From an uncultured Armatimonadota bacterium (GTDB lineage Bacteria > Armatimonadota > Armatimonadia > Armatimonadales > Armatimonadaceae): a stretch of DNA of 14,704 bases. Location of the stretch: positions 1 through 14,704 of the forward strand of contig CAIRTT010000115.1 of NCBI GenBank assembly GCA_903881535.1, written 5' to 3'. The notes below the pieces were generated by a model. That model worked only from the letters and a program-made list of their open reading frames with translations, was not told the origin of the DNA and ran no database searches. How positions within the stretch are numbered: position 1 is the stretch's first letter; each line of letters opens with the position of its first letter. Shown one piece after another: positions 1-7,680 of the stretch. Position numbers and translations under genes: made by a program.

Positions 1-34
1 ATGACGAGATTACCTGTCGTGTGTCATTCAGCAT
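1..34 (-). CDS. possible start of a downstream gene, cut by the window edge
   Basis: An ATG shares its first base with the last base of the rapZ stop codon (TAATG), and the frame stays open for 11 codons to the edge (MLNDTRQVISS). An AAGGGG sequence lies 8 bases upstream, inside the end of rapZ, and would serve as ribosome binding site for a translationally coupled gene. In many Gram-positive genomes the gene after rapZ/yvcJ encodes the YvcK/GlmX gluconeogenesis factor, but these 11 residues are too few to recognise anything. The overlap and the binding site are seen; the identity is unknown. Confidence 0.4.
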   Translation of the reverse strand, partial: MLNDTRQVISS

Positions 35-879
35 TATTGATGCCCCTTGTTGACATCCCGATGATCAATAATCGTACGCACCCCAGCGTCGCGAAGATAT
101 GCTCCAAGCCGTTCAGCGATATAGACAGACCGATGTCGTCCCCCTGTACACCCGATGGCGATGGTCAGATAGGCCTTACCTTCATTGGAATAATGCGGAA
201 TCGTCCACTCAACCAGATCAGACAGCTTTTGGAGAAGAACGGACGTCCGTTCATCCCTGTCGATGTAGTGCTGTACATCTTCATCCAATCCAGAATGAAG
301 CCTAAGTTCAGCGACATAAAAAGGATTCTGCAGGAAGCGGACATCAAAGACGAGATCGGCATCTAACGGGGAGCCATGCTTGAAGCCAAAGGAAACGACA
401 GAAACGATAAGGCTGGATTCGGATGCCTGATCAAGTGAAAACCGCTGACGCAGTGCCTGACGCAGCTGAAGAGCGGTAAGCACTGTTGTGTCAATCGTGA
501 CATCTGACTCTGCCTTAAGCGATGACAATGCTTGTCGCTCGGCAACAATCGCAGGAATGATTCCGCCACTAACGGTGAACATTGGATGTGAGCGGCGTGT
601 TTCCTTGAAGCGCCGAACCAGAACTTCATCTGTCGCATCCAGAAAAACTACAGTTGGTTTGACTTGCCAGTTTGCGATGGCCGCGTGTACACCGGTTAAG
701 TCGCCGCCCCTTGTATCGCAAATGATGCAGAGTGGACGGTCAATCACCGGGCCAAGAAGCTGCATCCAGGCAGCGGGAAGGTTGTCGATGACGGTCCAGC
801 CGATATCTTCAAAGACGCTGGCTGCGAGGGACTTGCCAGCTCCACTCATGCCAGTAAGGAGCACTAGAGGATTTTTCAT
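34..879 (-). CDS. rapZ: RapZ/YvcJ-family nucleotide-binding protein
   Basis: A 281-residue protein of normal family length. The N-terminal P-loop domain has Walker A GMSGAGKS at residues 10-17 and the family's DTRGGD at 55-60. The C-terminal domain has the signature SFGFKHGSPLDADLVFDVRF at 163-182, followed by QNP where most members read PNP, and GCTGGRHRSV at 243-252. In enterobacteria RapZ is the RNase E adaptor that controls the GlmZ small RNA and so glucosamine-6-phosphate synthase. In bacteria without that RNA pathway, homologues such as YvcJ bind and hydrolyse nucleotides and are tied to cell-wall precursor metabolism. The second role suits this context: the gene overlaps the holin-like gene by 4 bp (ATGA) and follows an M23 peptidase gene on the same strand. 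The ATG start is supported by that overlap and by family alignment. The family is certain; the exact role here is inferred. Confidence 0.95.
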   Translation of the reverse strand: MKNPLVLLTGMSGAGKSLAASVFEDIGWTVIDNLPAAWMQLLGPVIDRPLCIICDTRGGDLTGVHAAIANWQVKPTVVFLDATDEVLVRRFKETRRSHPMFTVSGGIIPAIVAERQALSSLKAESDVTIDTTVLTALQLRQALRQRFSLDQASESSLIVSVVSFGFKHGSPLDADLVFDVRFLQNPFYVAELRLHSGLDEDVQHYIDRDERTSVLLQKLSDLVEWTIPHYSNEGKAYLTIAIGCTGGRHRSVYIAERLGAYLRDAGVRTIIDHRDVNKGHQ

Positions 880-1250
880 TCATCACCCCGTGACTTCGCA
901 GGAACAATTAAGTCAAGTATCCACCCAAGCACTGTCAGCGCGATGCTGGCAACAATGGCATCGAGCAGCCCTGTCACATGCAGACCCAAATCAAGCTGGC
1001 TGACAAGCAACCACATGATCCCATTGATGACCAACCGGAATAATCCGAAGGTCATCAGATTGATTGCACATGCCAAAGCATTCACAATCGGTTTGAGGAT
1101 GGCATTTACCAATGAAAGGACAGCGATGCAGACTAATGCAGCGGCAAAATTATCTATTCGCACGCCGTTCATCCCTGCACCATTTGCTACTTTGACAGCC
1201 ACAGTCATCGCAACCGCAGCTAAGACCCACCTAATTATGGTTCTGATCAC
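876..1250 (-). CDS. four-helix membrane protein, phage holin family 4 (YvlD type)
   Basis: A 124-residue, strongly hydrophobic protein with about four predicted membrane helices (roughly 4-20, 33-52, 57-87 and 95-116) and a short charged C-terminus (KSRGDE). The central stretch LVNAILKPIV followed by LMTFGLFRLVING is the hallmark of the 'mycobacterial 4 TMS phage holin' family (PF04020 as I recall it). Most members are ordinary chromosomal proteins such as B. subtilis YvlD, so the name does not imply a prophage, and none is visible here. The start is GTG, fixed by a strong GGGGGAG 8 bases upstream. It sits 29 bp after the M23 peptidase gene and overlaps rapZ by 4 bp, so the three are probably co-transcribed. 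A role in the envelope is likely; the molecular function is unknown. Confidence 0.85.
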   Translation of the reverse strand: MIRTIIRWVLAAVAMTVAVKVANGAGMNGVRIDNFAAALVCIAVLSLVNAILKPIVNALACAINLMTFGLFRLVINGIMWLLVSQLDLGLHVTGLLDAIVASIALTVLGWILDLIVPAKSRGDE

Positions 1251-1258
1251 CAGATCTG

Positions 1259-1265
1259 CTCCCCC
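1259..1265 (-). promoter_or_regulatory. ribosome binding site of the holin-family gene
   Basis: GGGGGAG on the minus strand, 8 bases before the GTG at 1250. It decides the GTG as the start, since no ATG is present nearby in frame. Confidence 0.7.
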
Positions 1266-1279
1266 ATTGACATAGTCGG

Positions 1280-2437
1280 TTATCTCGGATTAACCGGCTC
1301 ACCATTTCGCCGAACTTCGAAGTGAAGGTGCGGACCTGTTGCACGGCCGGTTGAACCGACACGTGCAATGAGTTGACCTTGAGACACCTGCTGGCCCTCG
1401 TGTGCAACCAAAGATGAACAGTGTGCATACAAGGTAGATGTTCCGCCACCATGGTCGATTAGAATTACGTTCCCGTACCCTGACATCGTTCCACGGAAGG
1501 TAACCGTTCCCGCTGCGGCTGCACGAATTGGAGATCCTGAGCCTGCTCCGATGTCGATGCCGGTGTGCATCCGATTCCGCTTCAGAATCGGGTGAAAGCG
1601 CATTCCATAGTTAGAGGTAATAGGACCATCTGCTGGTTGGGAGAAGCTACCACTGAACTTTTTATTGAGGCGTGCCTTACCGCCGGCCGTGCGCTCCATC
1701 GCCCTGATACGAGCTGAGATGGCACGTGAGTCTGCCGCAAGGTCACGTAGTTCCTGCTCAAGAGCCTCACGTATCTGCTGTGCTTCCTCGAGCAATCCCC
1801 GGCGACGCTGCACGACCTGAGCTTCTTCGAGCTGCTGACTTCCAAGTTCATTCTTTCGGTCTGCAATTTCCCGTGCTTTGTCATCCACTTGCTTTTTCCA
1901 GCGGACAACTTTTGCTCGATCAGATTTCACCGATGCGATGAGGGAAGCATCATGCTTAACGATTGATCGCACGAATTGTGCACGCGTGCTGAGTTCTGCC
2001 ATTGAGCGGGAACCAAGCAAAACTGAAATGTAGCGCACAGGACCTTGTCGATAGTTGGCCACCAAGCGCTTAGCTAATTGCAATTCCTGAGCTTTGAGCA
2101 AATCCTCACAGCGCTTCAGTTCGATCGTAATTTGGTCGGATTCTGAAAGGGTTCGTGCAAGGCGCGACTTGGTTTCCTGCAGCTGGTTTCTGGTCGATTT
2201 CAACGCACTCTGATTACGGTCAAGTTCATCAGCGATAATCGACTCGGTACGACGCGCACCACGAAGCTCCTGTCGGGTCTGCTGCATTTGGTTTTGGAGA
2301 GCCTGAACCTGATTTCGCAGCTTACTCGTGTCTTGTTTGGTAGCTTGCGCAATCACGGTTTGTGGAGCCATCCAAAGAGAAATTACGCCTATTGCCGCCG
2401 CTGCATTTCCAAGTTTTCCCGCACGCTTCGCCACCAT
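1280..2437 (-). CDS. secreted coiled-coil M23 (LytM-type) murein peptidase or EnvC-like activator
   Basis: A 385-residue protein. Residues 1-30 form a Sec signal peptide: basic MVAKRAGK, then a hydrophobic stretch ending near VIAQA. Residues 35-250 are rich in Gln, Glu, Arg and Lys with heptad character, a long coiled coil as in EnvC/NlpD-type proteins. The LytM domain (about 270-385) keeps the full catalytic set: H291 and D295 in HTGID, H339 in LYAHC, and H370/H372 in PHLHFEV. An intact zinc site argues for a true endopeptidase, whereas E. coli EnvC is a degenerate amidase activator. The ATG at 2437 is chosen because GGAGG stands 8 bases upstream; a frame-open extension to 2482 would add 15 residues in front of the signal peptide. 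It heads the cluster with the holin-family protein and RapZ, and likely remodels periplasmic peptidoglycan during division or growth. Confidence 0.93.
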   Translation of the reverse strand: MVAKRAGKLGNAAAAIGVISLWMAPQTVIAQATKQDTSKLRNQVQALQNQMQQTRQELRGARRTESIIADELDRNQSALKSTRNQLQETKSRLARTLSESDQITIELKRCEDLLKAQELQLAKRLVANYRQGPVRYISVLLGSRSMAELSTRAQFVRSIVKHDASLIASVKSDRAKVVRWKKQVDDKAREIADRKNELGSQQLEEAQVVQRRRGLLEEAQQIREALEQELRDLAADSRAISARIRAMERTAGGKARLNKKFSGSFSQPADGPITSNYGMRFHPILKRNRMHTGIDIGAGSGSPIRAAAAGTVTFRGTMSGYGNVILIDHGGGTSTLYAHCSSLVAHEGQQVSQGQLIARVGSTGRATGPHLHFEVRRNGEPVNPR

Positions 2438-2445
2438 AGGGTTAT

Positions 2446-2450
2446 CCTCC
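2446..2450 (-). promoter_or_regulatory. ribosome binding site of the M23 peptidase gene
   Basis: GGAGG on the minus strand, 8 bases before the ATG at 2437. It favours this ATG over the longer frame that opens at 2482. Confidence 0.75.
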
Positions 2451-2495
2451 ACCGCAGCCCAAAACCAACATACCTGACACATCCATGACCCAGAT

Positions 2496-2501
2496 ATTGT
2501 A
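2496..2501 (-). promoter_or_regulatory. possible -10 box of the M23-holin-rapZ cluster
   Basis: The 110-bp gap between the helicase stop (2548) and the peptidase start (2437) contains TACAAT, one mismatch from the sigma-70 -10 consensus. It would give a leader of about 50 bases. No convincing -35 element stands 16-18 bases upstream, so this is only a candidate. No terminator hairpin was seen in the gap, and read-through from the helicase gene is possible. Confidence 0.22.
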
Positions 2502-2547
2502 CGTTCGAATCATCGCTACCGAGCGTGCTGCGAAAAACTAACTCTCG

Positions 2548-4824
2548 TCAATCACTTGAGACATTAACAAATTGTCTCTTTAGCAAAACAGCGGCACCAG
2601 CCTTATCCAATGGGGCATTATTGTTCCCACATTTTGGAGATTGGATGCAAGCGGGGCAGCCTGATTCACAAGGGCAACCACTAATCAGCGATGCAGTTGC
2701 GCTAAGCCACTCTCTCGCGACGCGAAAACCAGCCTCAGCAATACCAACTCCCATCGGGACGGCATCGTGCACAAACACCGCTGGTCCACCTACGTGGGCA
2801 TGATAAGGCGTTGAAACCCCGCCGATATCATTACGGTCACAGAGCGCGAACAGAGGGAGGATCCCTATGGCAGCATGTTCAGCCGCATGGACTGTCCCTG
2901 GCAAATCAGCACCGAGCATCCCGAGTGTACGCTCCGTGTCTGGCGTGACCGGATACCAAACGGATGTGGTTACGAACTCAGTCTCTGGCATATCAAGCTC
3001 AACGACTTCGGGAGGATCATCGGAGCCTAGTCCGCGCTTCTCATACCCAGTCACTCGGCGCTTGACTTTGACCAAACCAAAATACACGATGGTCTCGCCG
3101 ACTTCTTTCGAGCCTTGCGTTTCTATGACATCGATAGAACCTGTTGATCTCGCGTTTGTAATGTAATCACGGTTTGCACGAGCCACTGTCGCTTGGCGTT
3201 TTGTGCGATCAAGGGTTACAACTTCGTACGCAATCCCTTGATGATAATAAAACGCACCAACAAAGAGCTCCTCATTGACACGATGGCCCTCGACAGTTCC
3301 GATCGTAAGTCCATCGGAAGTCAACACCACGTAAAGCGTTCCATCCGCCGAACGGATACTGAATTGATCCCACGCCCGCGGTGGTCCGATGTAGCGGTAA
3401 AAATTACCATCGAAACGCAAAACTCCACTTTTTTCTAACAACCCGATTGCATACCCTGCACGCTCACCAAACATCCCAATAATCTGTTCTTGTCCAAGTA
3501 ATCCTTCATCAGCAGCACAACAAATGTGGGCACCGACAACATGTGGGTTGTCTGGATTGATGACCGCATTTTCCACCCCTGTTTCGAAGAGATATGTTGG
3601 ATGTCGCATTAGAAATTGGTCCAGCGGATTGTCTGATGCAACCAAAATGGTGAGGGACTCTGTTTCCCGTCTCCCGGCCCGTCCACTTTGCTGCCATGTG
3701 CTCGCAATCGTCCCAGGGTATCCCGATATGACTGCCGCATCGAGTGAGCCAATATCGACTCCAAGCTCGAGCGCCGATGTCGCGACAACGCCCATAAGCT
3801 CTCCGGAGAACAGACGCTGCTCGATGTCGCGTCGCTGTTCTTTTGTGTAGCCCGCCCGGTAAGGCGTTATGCGCTCCGCTAAAGCTTCGCCGTTTATCGT
3901 TGCCGAAACCATCGACACCCAAGCCTTGTACAACAATTCGGTGGAACGCCGAGCACGCGTAAAGACGATGGTACGTGCATCCTGTTTGACCAGTGCAGCC
4001 GCAAGCGTGGCGGCTTCGCCGCCAGCTCCACGACGTTTTGGAGCTGCGCCTTTTGTGACCGGAGGATTCCACATCGCAAATACCCGACGCCCGCGGGGAG
4101 CATCCCCACCATTGACATGAATGACACTTTGTTTCGTGAGCTTTCCGACAAACTCAACAGGGTTCCCGACGGTGGCGCTTGTGACCACCCATTGCGGCGT
4201 CGAGCCATAGTGCTCACACCAACGCGTAAGTCTCCTGAAGATACTGCTAACATGGGTTCCGAAGATGCCACGATATGCATGGGCTTCATCTACAACGATG
4301 TAGGACAGGTTCCGGAAGAAATGCGACCACAGCGCATGATTGTGAAGAATCGACACGTGTAACATGTCTGGGTTCGTTAGGACAATCCTAGCGGCCCGTC
4401 GTATCGCGGACCGTTCATCCCGATGCGTATCGCCATCGTAGGTGGCATGTGGCACACGTCCAAAGAGCTCAAGTTGGGTCAGTTTTTGTGCTTGATCGTA
4501 TGCGAGTGCCTTTGTTGGAAACAGATACAGCGCCCGTGCATCCCGATTTGCCAATAAATGCTCATACACCGGCCCGTTGTAACAAAGTGACTTGCCACTT
4601 GCGGTTGGTGTTGTGATGACGGTGTTAAAGCCACTGCGCAGTAAGTCGATGGCCTCTCGCTGATGTGCCCACAGGTCAGTAATCCCCAACCGCTGAAACG
4701 CATCCGCGAGCTCTGGGTTAAACGGCGGCACCAAAGGCTCAGGTGATGCCCGGACAGCTGGAAGGACATGCCGATAGACAAGTTGTCCATCGTAATCCTG
4801 ACTTCGCATCAGTTTGGAAAGCAT
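2548..4824 (-). CDS. MrfA/YprA-like DEAH-box superfamily 2 helicase with C-terminal zinc cluster
   Basis: A 758-residue DNA helicase counted from the ATG at 4824. Motifs in order: HQREAID at 54-60, Walker A TPTASGKS 72-79, DEAH 179-182, SAT 216-218, QQSGRAGRR 378-386, and a C-terminal DUF1998-type region ending in a cysteine cluster (C717, C719, C723, C726, C732, then GNNN). This matches B. subtilis MrfA, which repairs mitomycin C adducts together with the nuclease MrfB; no mrfB is visible in the window. MrfA also begins about 60 residues before its HQ motif, which is why I prefer the ATG at 4824. The frame runs on to a TTG at 4911, adding 29 residues, but that would overlap the divergent gene. 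None of the candidate starts has a good ribosome binding site. A role in DNA repair is known for the family; the substrate here is inferred. Confidence 0.92.
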   Translation of the reverse strand: MLSKLMRSQDYDGQLVYRHVLPAVRASPEPLVPPFNPELADAFQRLGITDLWAHQREAIDLLRSGFNTVITTPTASGKSLCYNGPVYEHLLANRDARALYLFPTKALAYDQAQKLTQLELFGRVPHATYDGDTHRDERSAIRRAARIVLTNPDMLHVSILHNHALWSHFFRNLSYIVVDEAHAYRGIFGTHVSSIFRRLTRWCEHYGSTPQWVVTSATVGNPVEFVGKLTKQSVIHVNGGDAPRGRRVFAMWNPPVTKGAAPKRRGAGGEAATLAAALVKQDARTIVFTRARRSTELLYKAWVSMVSATINGEALAERITPYRAGYTKEQRRDIEQRLFSGELMGVVATSALELGVDIGSLDAAVISGYPGTIASTWQQSGRAGRRETESLTILVASDNPLDQFLMRHPTYLFETGVENAVINPDNPHVVGAHICCAADEGLLGQEQIIGMFGERAGYAIGLLEKSGVLRFDGNFYRYIGPPRAWDQFSIRSADGTLYVVLTSDGLTIGTVEGHRVNEELFVGAFYYHQGIAYEVVTLDRTKRQATVARANRDYITNARSTGSIDVIETQGSKEVGETIVYFGLVKVKRRVTGYEKRGLGSDDPPEVVELDMPETEFVTTSVWYPVTPDTERTLGMLGADLPGTVHAAEHAAIGILPLFALCDRNDIGGVSTPYHAHVGGPAVFVHDAVPMGVGIAEAGFRVAREWLSATASLISGCPCESGCPACIQSPKCGNNNAPLDKAGAAVLLKRQFVNVSSD

Positions 4825-4889
4825 CGCATCTGGGTCAAACACATTGCATTCTAGAGGAACTAAAGAGGCTCTGCCGGCGTTAGGACCAT
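4825..4889. promoter_or_regulatory. divergent intergenic region, helicase / beta-barrel gene
   Basis: A 65-bp region between two divergent starts, if the helicase begins at 4824. On the minus strand TAGAAT (4848-4853) is a one-mismatch -10 box that would start transcription close to position 4841, giving a leader under 20 bases without a Shine-Dalgarno. No good -35 is visible. For the plus-strand gene only a short AGGA (4882-4885), 4 bases before the ATG, is seen. Assignment of promoters here is weak. Confidence 0.25.
4860..4889 (-). other. nine-codon minus-strand ORF behind a perfect Shine-Dalgarno
   Basis: AGAGGAG (minus strand, 4903-4897), then 7 bases, then ATG at 4889 encoding MVLTPAEPL and a TAG, ending 35 bases before the preferred helicase start. 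It is either a leader peptide in the helicase transcript, a chance match, or a sign that the helicase really starts farther upstream in a different way. Its ATG overlaps the ATG of the plus-strand gene in the palindrome CATATG (4887-4892). I regard it as unproven. Confidence 0.15.
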
Positions 4890-5585
4890 ATGGACACTCC
4901 TCTTCCACCAAGACCGGCGATCATCGCTGAATATGGGCCGGTTTTCACATTGCGAAACGTTGCGCGGATTCCCGGCGATGGAGGCACATACCTTAACCTC
5001 CGGAACCTGATCGGCCGGAATGAGGCATCCAATGCAAGCCGTGTACAGATAGAAGTCCCTGTCCGAAAAGGTACCTTCCGGTTGTACTACGCTCCTCTCA
5101 GCATTCATGGTCAGGGTTCGCTTGGCGAAGCATCCACGTTCAAGGATGTAACCTTTGCTGCAGGCGTTCCAACAGATGTCCTGTATGAGTTCCACTCGTA
5201 TCGCTTTACCTACCGCAAGCCATGGAAGACGACAGCAGGTTGGCAGCTTGAGTTAGGCGGCACGATGAAGGTAAGGGATGCGACCATTTCGTTGTCCCAG
5301 CCAACGGTCAGCGCGGCTAAAGCCAATCTCGGATGGGTTCCCTTGGTTCACATCGCCGGTAAGAGGCAGCTCTCACCACGGAGCACGATGACATTTGATT
5401 TGGATGCCCTTGGCGGTGGCCCTGGACGGGCAATCGATCTCGGAGTTCGCGCAAATTACTTGATCAGCAATGACTACTCTGCAGGCATCGGTATACGAAC
5501 TATCGAAGGAGGCGCCGATTCTCCCCGTGTGTTCAATTTTGCTTGGTTCACGACACCCGTGCTGACATTTACTCGCCTTTTATAG
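4890..5585 (+). CDS. predicted outer-membrane beta-barrel-like protein without signal peptide
   Basis: A 231-residue protein. It is built of short amphipathic strands rich in Tyr, Phe, Arg and Gly, separated by turns: VQIEVPVRKG, FRLYYAPLSI, SYRFTYRKPW, WQLELGGTMKVRDATISL and GIGIRTIEGGAD can be picked out. The pattern YAPL...G...F...TFAAGVPT...Y.F.SYR.TYR resembles conserved hypothetical outer-membrane barrels of Gram-negative bacteria; this is from memory of the family style, not a search. Two things are odd: the frame opens at an ATG with no hydrophobic leader (MDTPLPPRPAIIAEYG), with an in-frame stop just upstream at 4881, and the C-terminus ends in Leu-Leu instead of the usual aromatic residue. 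The 3' end overlaps the end of ppk by 17 bp. It is probably a real gene because long ordered strands persist over its whole length. Function is unknown. Confidence 0.68.
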   Translation: MDTPLPPRPAIIAEYGPVFTLRNVARIPGDGGTYLNLRNLIGRNEASNASRVQIEVPVRKGTFRLYYAPLSIHGQGSLGEASTFKDVTFAAGVPTDVLYEFHSYRFTYRKPWKTTAGWQLELGGTMKVRDATISLSQPTVSAAKANLGWVPLVHIAGKRQLSPRSTMTFDLDALGGGPGRAIDLGVRANYLISNDYSAGIGIRTIEGGADSPRVFNFAWFTTPVLTFTRLL

Positions 5586-7680
5586 AAGCGTTGCGGCGGC
5601 GTTTCTTTCCGACCACAAACATCTGTTGAGAATCAACGCGTCGTTTGCGAGGACTGGGCCGTAGGCGCTCCCACTGTCCATCAGGTGTCAGCTGCCGTGC
5701 CTGCGCCGTATCAGACAGCATCGTCAGTAAGACCTGCTCGACAACATAGTGTTTATGTCGTTCGAGTTCAACCGGAAAGACGACCTCGACACGGCGATCC
5801 AGATTACGGGTCATCAGGTCAGCACTCCCCATCCACAACTGAGTGTCCCCATGGTTGTGGAAGTAGTAGATTCGGGCATGTTCCAGGAACCGTCCAACGA
5901 TTGAGATAACTCTAATATTCTCTGAGCAACCATCCAGGCCCGGTACAAGGCAGCAGATTCCTCGGACTATCAAATCAATCTGTACACCATGCCGGCTCGC
6001 ATCGTAGAGCTCGCGAATCATTTCCTCATCTACCAAGGCATTCATCTGGAAGATAATTCTTGCCGTCCTGCCCTTACGGGCATGATGTGCTTCTCGCCGG
6101 ATCATCTCGACCAAGCGCTCACGCAGGTTGAGAGGGGCCACCAGAAGTTTACGGAATGTCTTTTGTTTTGAATACCCAGTTAGGACATTAAAGAGGTCGG
6201 AAACATCCGCGCCAAGATCAGGATCGGCTGACATCAGCCCGAAGTCCGTATAAATGCGTGCCGTCGTCGCGTTGTAGTTTCCCGTACCAAGGTGAACAAA
6301 TCGTCGAATACTGCCATCTGGGTTACGTCGTACGATGAGCAGAATTTTGGCATGCGTCTTCAAGCCAATGAGTCCATAGGCAACGTGAACGCCTGCTTCA
6401 TCTAGGCGGCGTGCCCATGCGATGTTATTTTGTTCATCAAAGCGGGCTTTTAGCTCAACGAGCACGGCAACCTGTGTATCGACATCACGGGCTTCCATCA
6501 GCGCCTGGACGATTGGAGATTTTGTCCCTACGCGGTACAAGGCTTGCTTGATGGCGAGGACATCCTGGTCACGTGCGGCTTCCTGAACGTATTGGATCAC
6601 CGGGTTGAAGCTGTCATACGGGTGATGTAAGAGAACATCCTCACGGGCGACTAGCGAGAAGATGTCCTCTCCGCTGGTAAACAAGTCCGGGATTCTTGGG
6701 ACATGTGGAGCATCTTTCAGGTCCGGGTATGGAAGCCCAACAAGCTCCATATAGGCCGAAACACCAAGCACTCCAGGTCCTGTTTCTGAACTGACAGCAA
6801 CGTTACGGGCATCCATTTCCAAACCTTGGACAAGCAGCTGGCGAATGTGCACCGGCATTTCACTTGAAACTTCGAGGCGAGTCACAAAACTGAAGTGTCG
6901 GCGTTCAATATCTGCAGTCACCGCCTGCATCAGGTCTTCTGCCTCCGCCTCACGGATTTCAACATCAGCATCGCGTGTAACCCGAAATGGATATGCTCCC
7001 GTTGCCACATATCCAGGGAAAAGCCTCCCGATGTGACTGGACACAACATCCTCAAGCCAGACATACGTTGGTGCGACGCGGTCCCCTACTGTTAGCAGTC
7101 GAGGGAGTGTAGCAGGAACCTTAACGCGTGCAAATCGCTCCATACCGTCATCATCGAGTGTGACAGCTAGGTTGAGGGAGAGACTTGAGATGTGTGGAAA
7201 GGGATGCCCAGGATCCACGGCAAGCGGTGTCAGAATTGGATAAATATGGTCATCAAAGTAGGAAGACAGCGTTGCCTGCTCTTTTTCAGGGAGTCGGGCA
7301 ACATCCATGACGCGAATTCCCTTGCTAGTCAGCTCATGAATGAGCTGCCGCCGGCATTGCTGTGCCCGCTCTACAAGTGTCGCCGTTTTGGAGCCGATTT
7401 TCTCAAGTGCTTCCGCAGGCGTAAGGCCATCCGCCCCACGATCAACCATCCCAGTGGAGCGTTGCGCCTGTAGCGCCGACACTCGGACCATAAAAAATTC
7501 GTCGAGATTACTGCCAAAGATCGCAAGGAACTTAACCCGCTCCAATAATGGATGTCTGGTGTCAAACGCCTCATCCAAAACGCGGGAATTGAAGTCTAGC
7601 CACGACAGCTCCCGGTTCATATACGGCATCCGCACAACCGGTTCAAGTGCCGCCTCGGCAACATCCAATGGAGTGTCCAT
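5569..7680 (-). CDS. ppk1: polyphosphate kinase 1
   Basis: A 703-residue enzyme of usual PPK1 length that reversibly makes inorganic polyphosphate from ATP. It opens with the family's NRELSWLDFNSRVLDEA at 22-38 and SNLDEFFMVRV at 57-67. The catalytic core has YDSF at 355-358, KTHAK with the autophosphorylated His at 443 (E. coli H435), HLGTGNYN at 463-470, and RFLEHARIYYF with the second essential His at 601 (E. coli H592). One departure is FQMNALVD at 544-551, where many members read KMN. The C-terminus is very basic (RKRR, KKRRR). I chose ATG 7680; the frame runs back to a TTG at 7725, but those 15 residues would overlap the divergent gene and are not family-like. There is no clear ribosome binding site. 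Usual roles are phosphate storage and stress survival. Confidence 0.97.
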   Translation of the reverse strand: MDTPLDVAEAALEPVVRMPYMNRELSWLDFNSRVLDEAFDTRHPLLERVKFLAIFGSNLDEFFMVRVSALQAQRSTGMVDRGADGLTPAEALEKIGSKTATLVERAQQCRRQLIHELTSKGIRVMDVARLPEKEQATLSSYFDDHIYPILTPLAVDPGHPFPHISSLSLNLAVTLDDDGMERFARVKVPATLPRLLTVGDRVAPTYVWLEDVVSSHIGRLFPGYVATGAYPFRVTRDADVEIREAEAEDLMQAVTADIERRHFSFVTRLEVSSEMPVHIRQLLVQGLEMDARNVAVSSETGPGVLGVSAYMELVGLPYPDLKDAPHVPRIPDLFTSGEDIFSLVAREDVLLHHPYDSFNPVIQYVQEAARDQDVLAIKQALYRVGTKSPIVQALMEARDVDTQVAVLVELKARFDEQNNIAWARRLDEAGVHVAYGLIGLKTHAKILLIVRRNPDGSIRRFVHLGTGNYNATTARIYTDFGLMSADPDLGADVSDLFNVLTGYSKQKTFRKLLVAPLNLRERLVEMIRREAHHARKGRTARIIFQMNALVDEEMIRELYDASRHGVQIDLIVRGICCLVPGLDGCSENIRVISIVGRFLEHARIYYFHNHGDTQLWMGSADLMTRNLDRRVEVVFPVELERHKHYVVEQVLLTMLSDTAQARQLTPDGQWERLRPSPRKRRVDSQQMFVVGKKRRRNASIKGE

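Noticed and set aside
488..1003. 171-codon plus-strand ORF opposite rapZ and the holin-family gene
   Set aside because: It lies antisense to two well-recognised genes, shows no family features, and its length follows from the codon use of the opposite strand.
876..1250. Holin annotation as evidence of a prophage
   Set aside because: The family is common on chromosomes outside phages, and no phage structural, integrase or lysis gene accompanies it; the neighbours are housekeeping genes.
2438..2482. N-terminal extension of the M23 peptidase to 2482
   Set aside because: It would put 15 residues before a good signal peptide and ignore the GGAGG site 8 bases before ATG 2437.
3509..4072. 187-codon minus-strand ORF in another frame of the helicase gene
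   Set aside because: Overlaps the helicase motifs in a shifted frame and has Cys/Arg/Trp-rich shadow composition.
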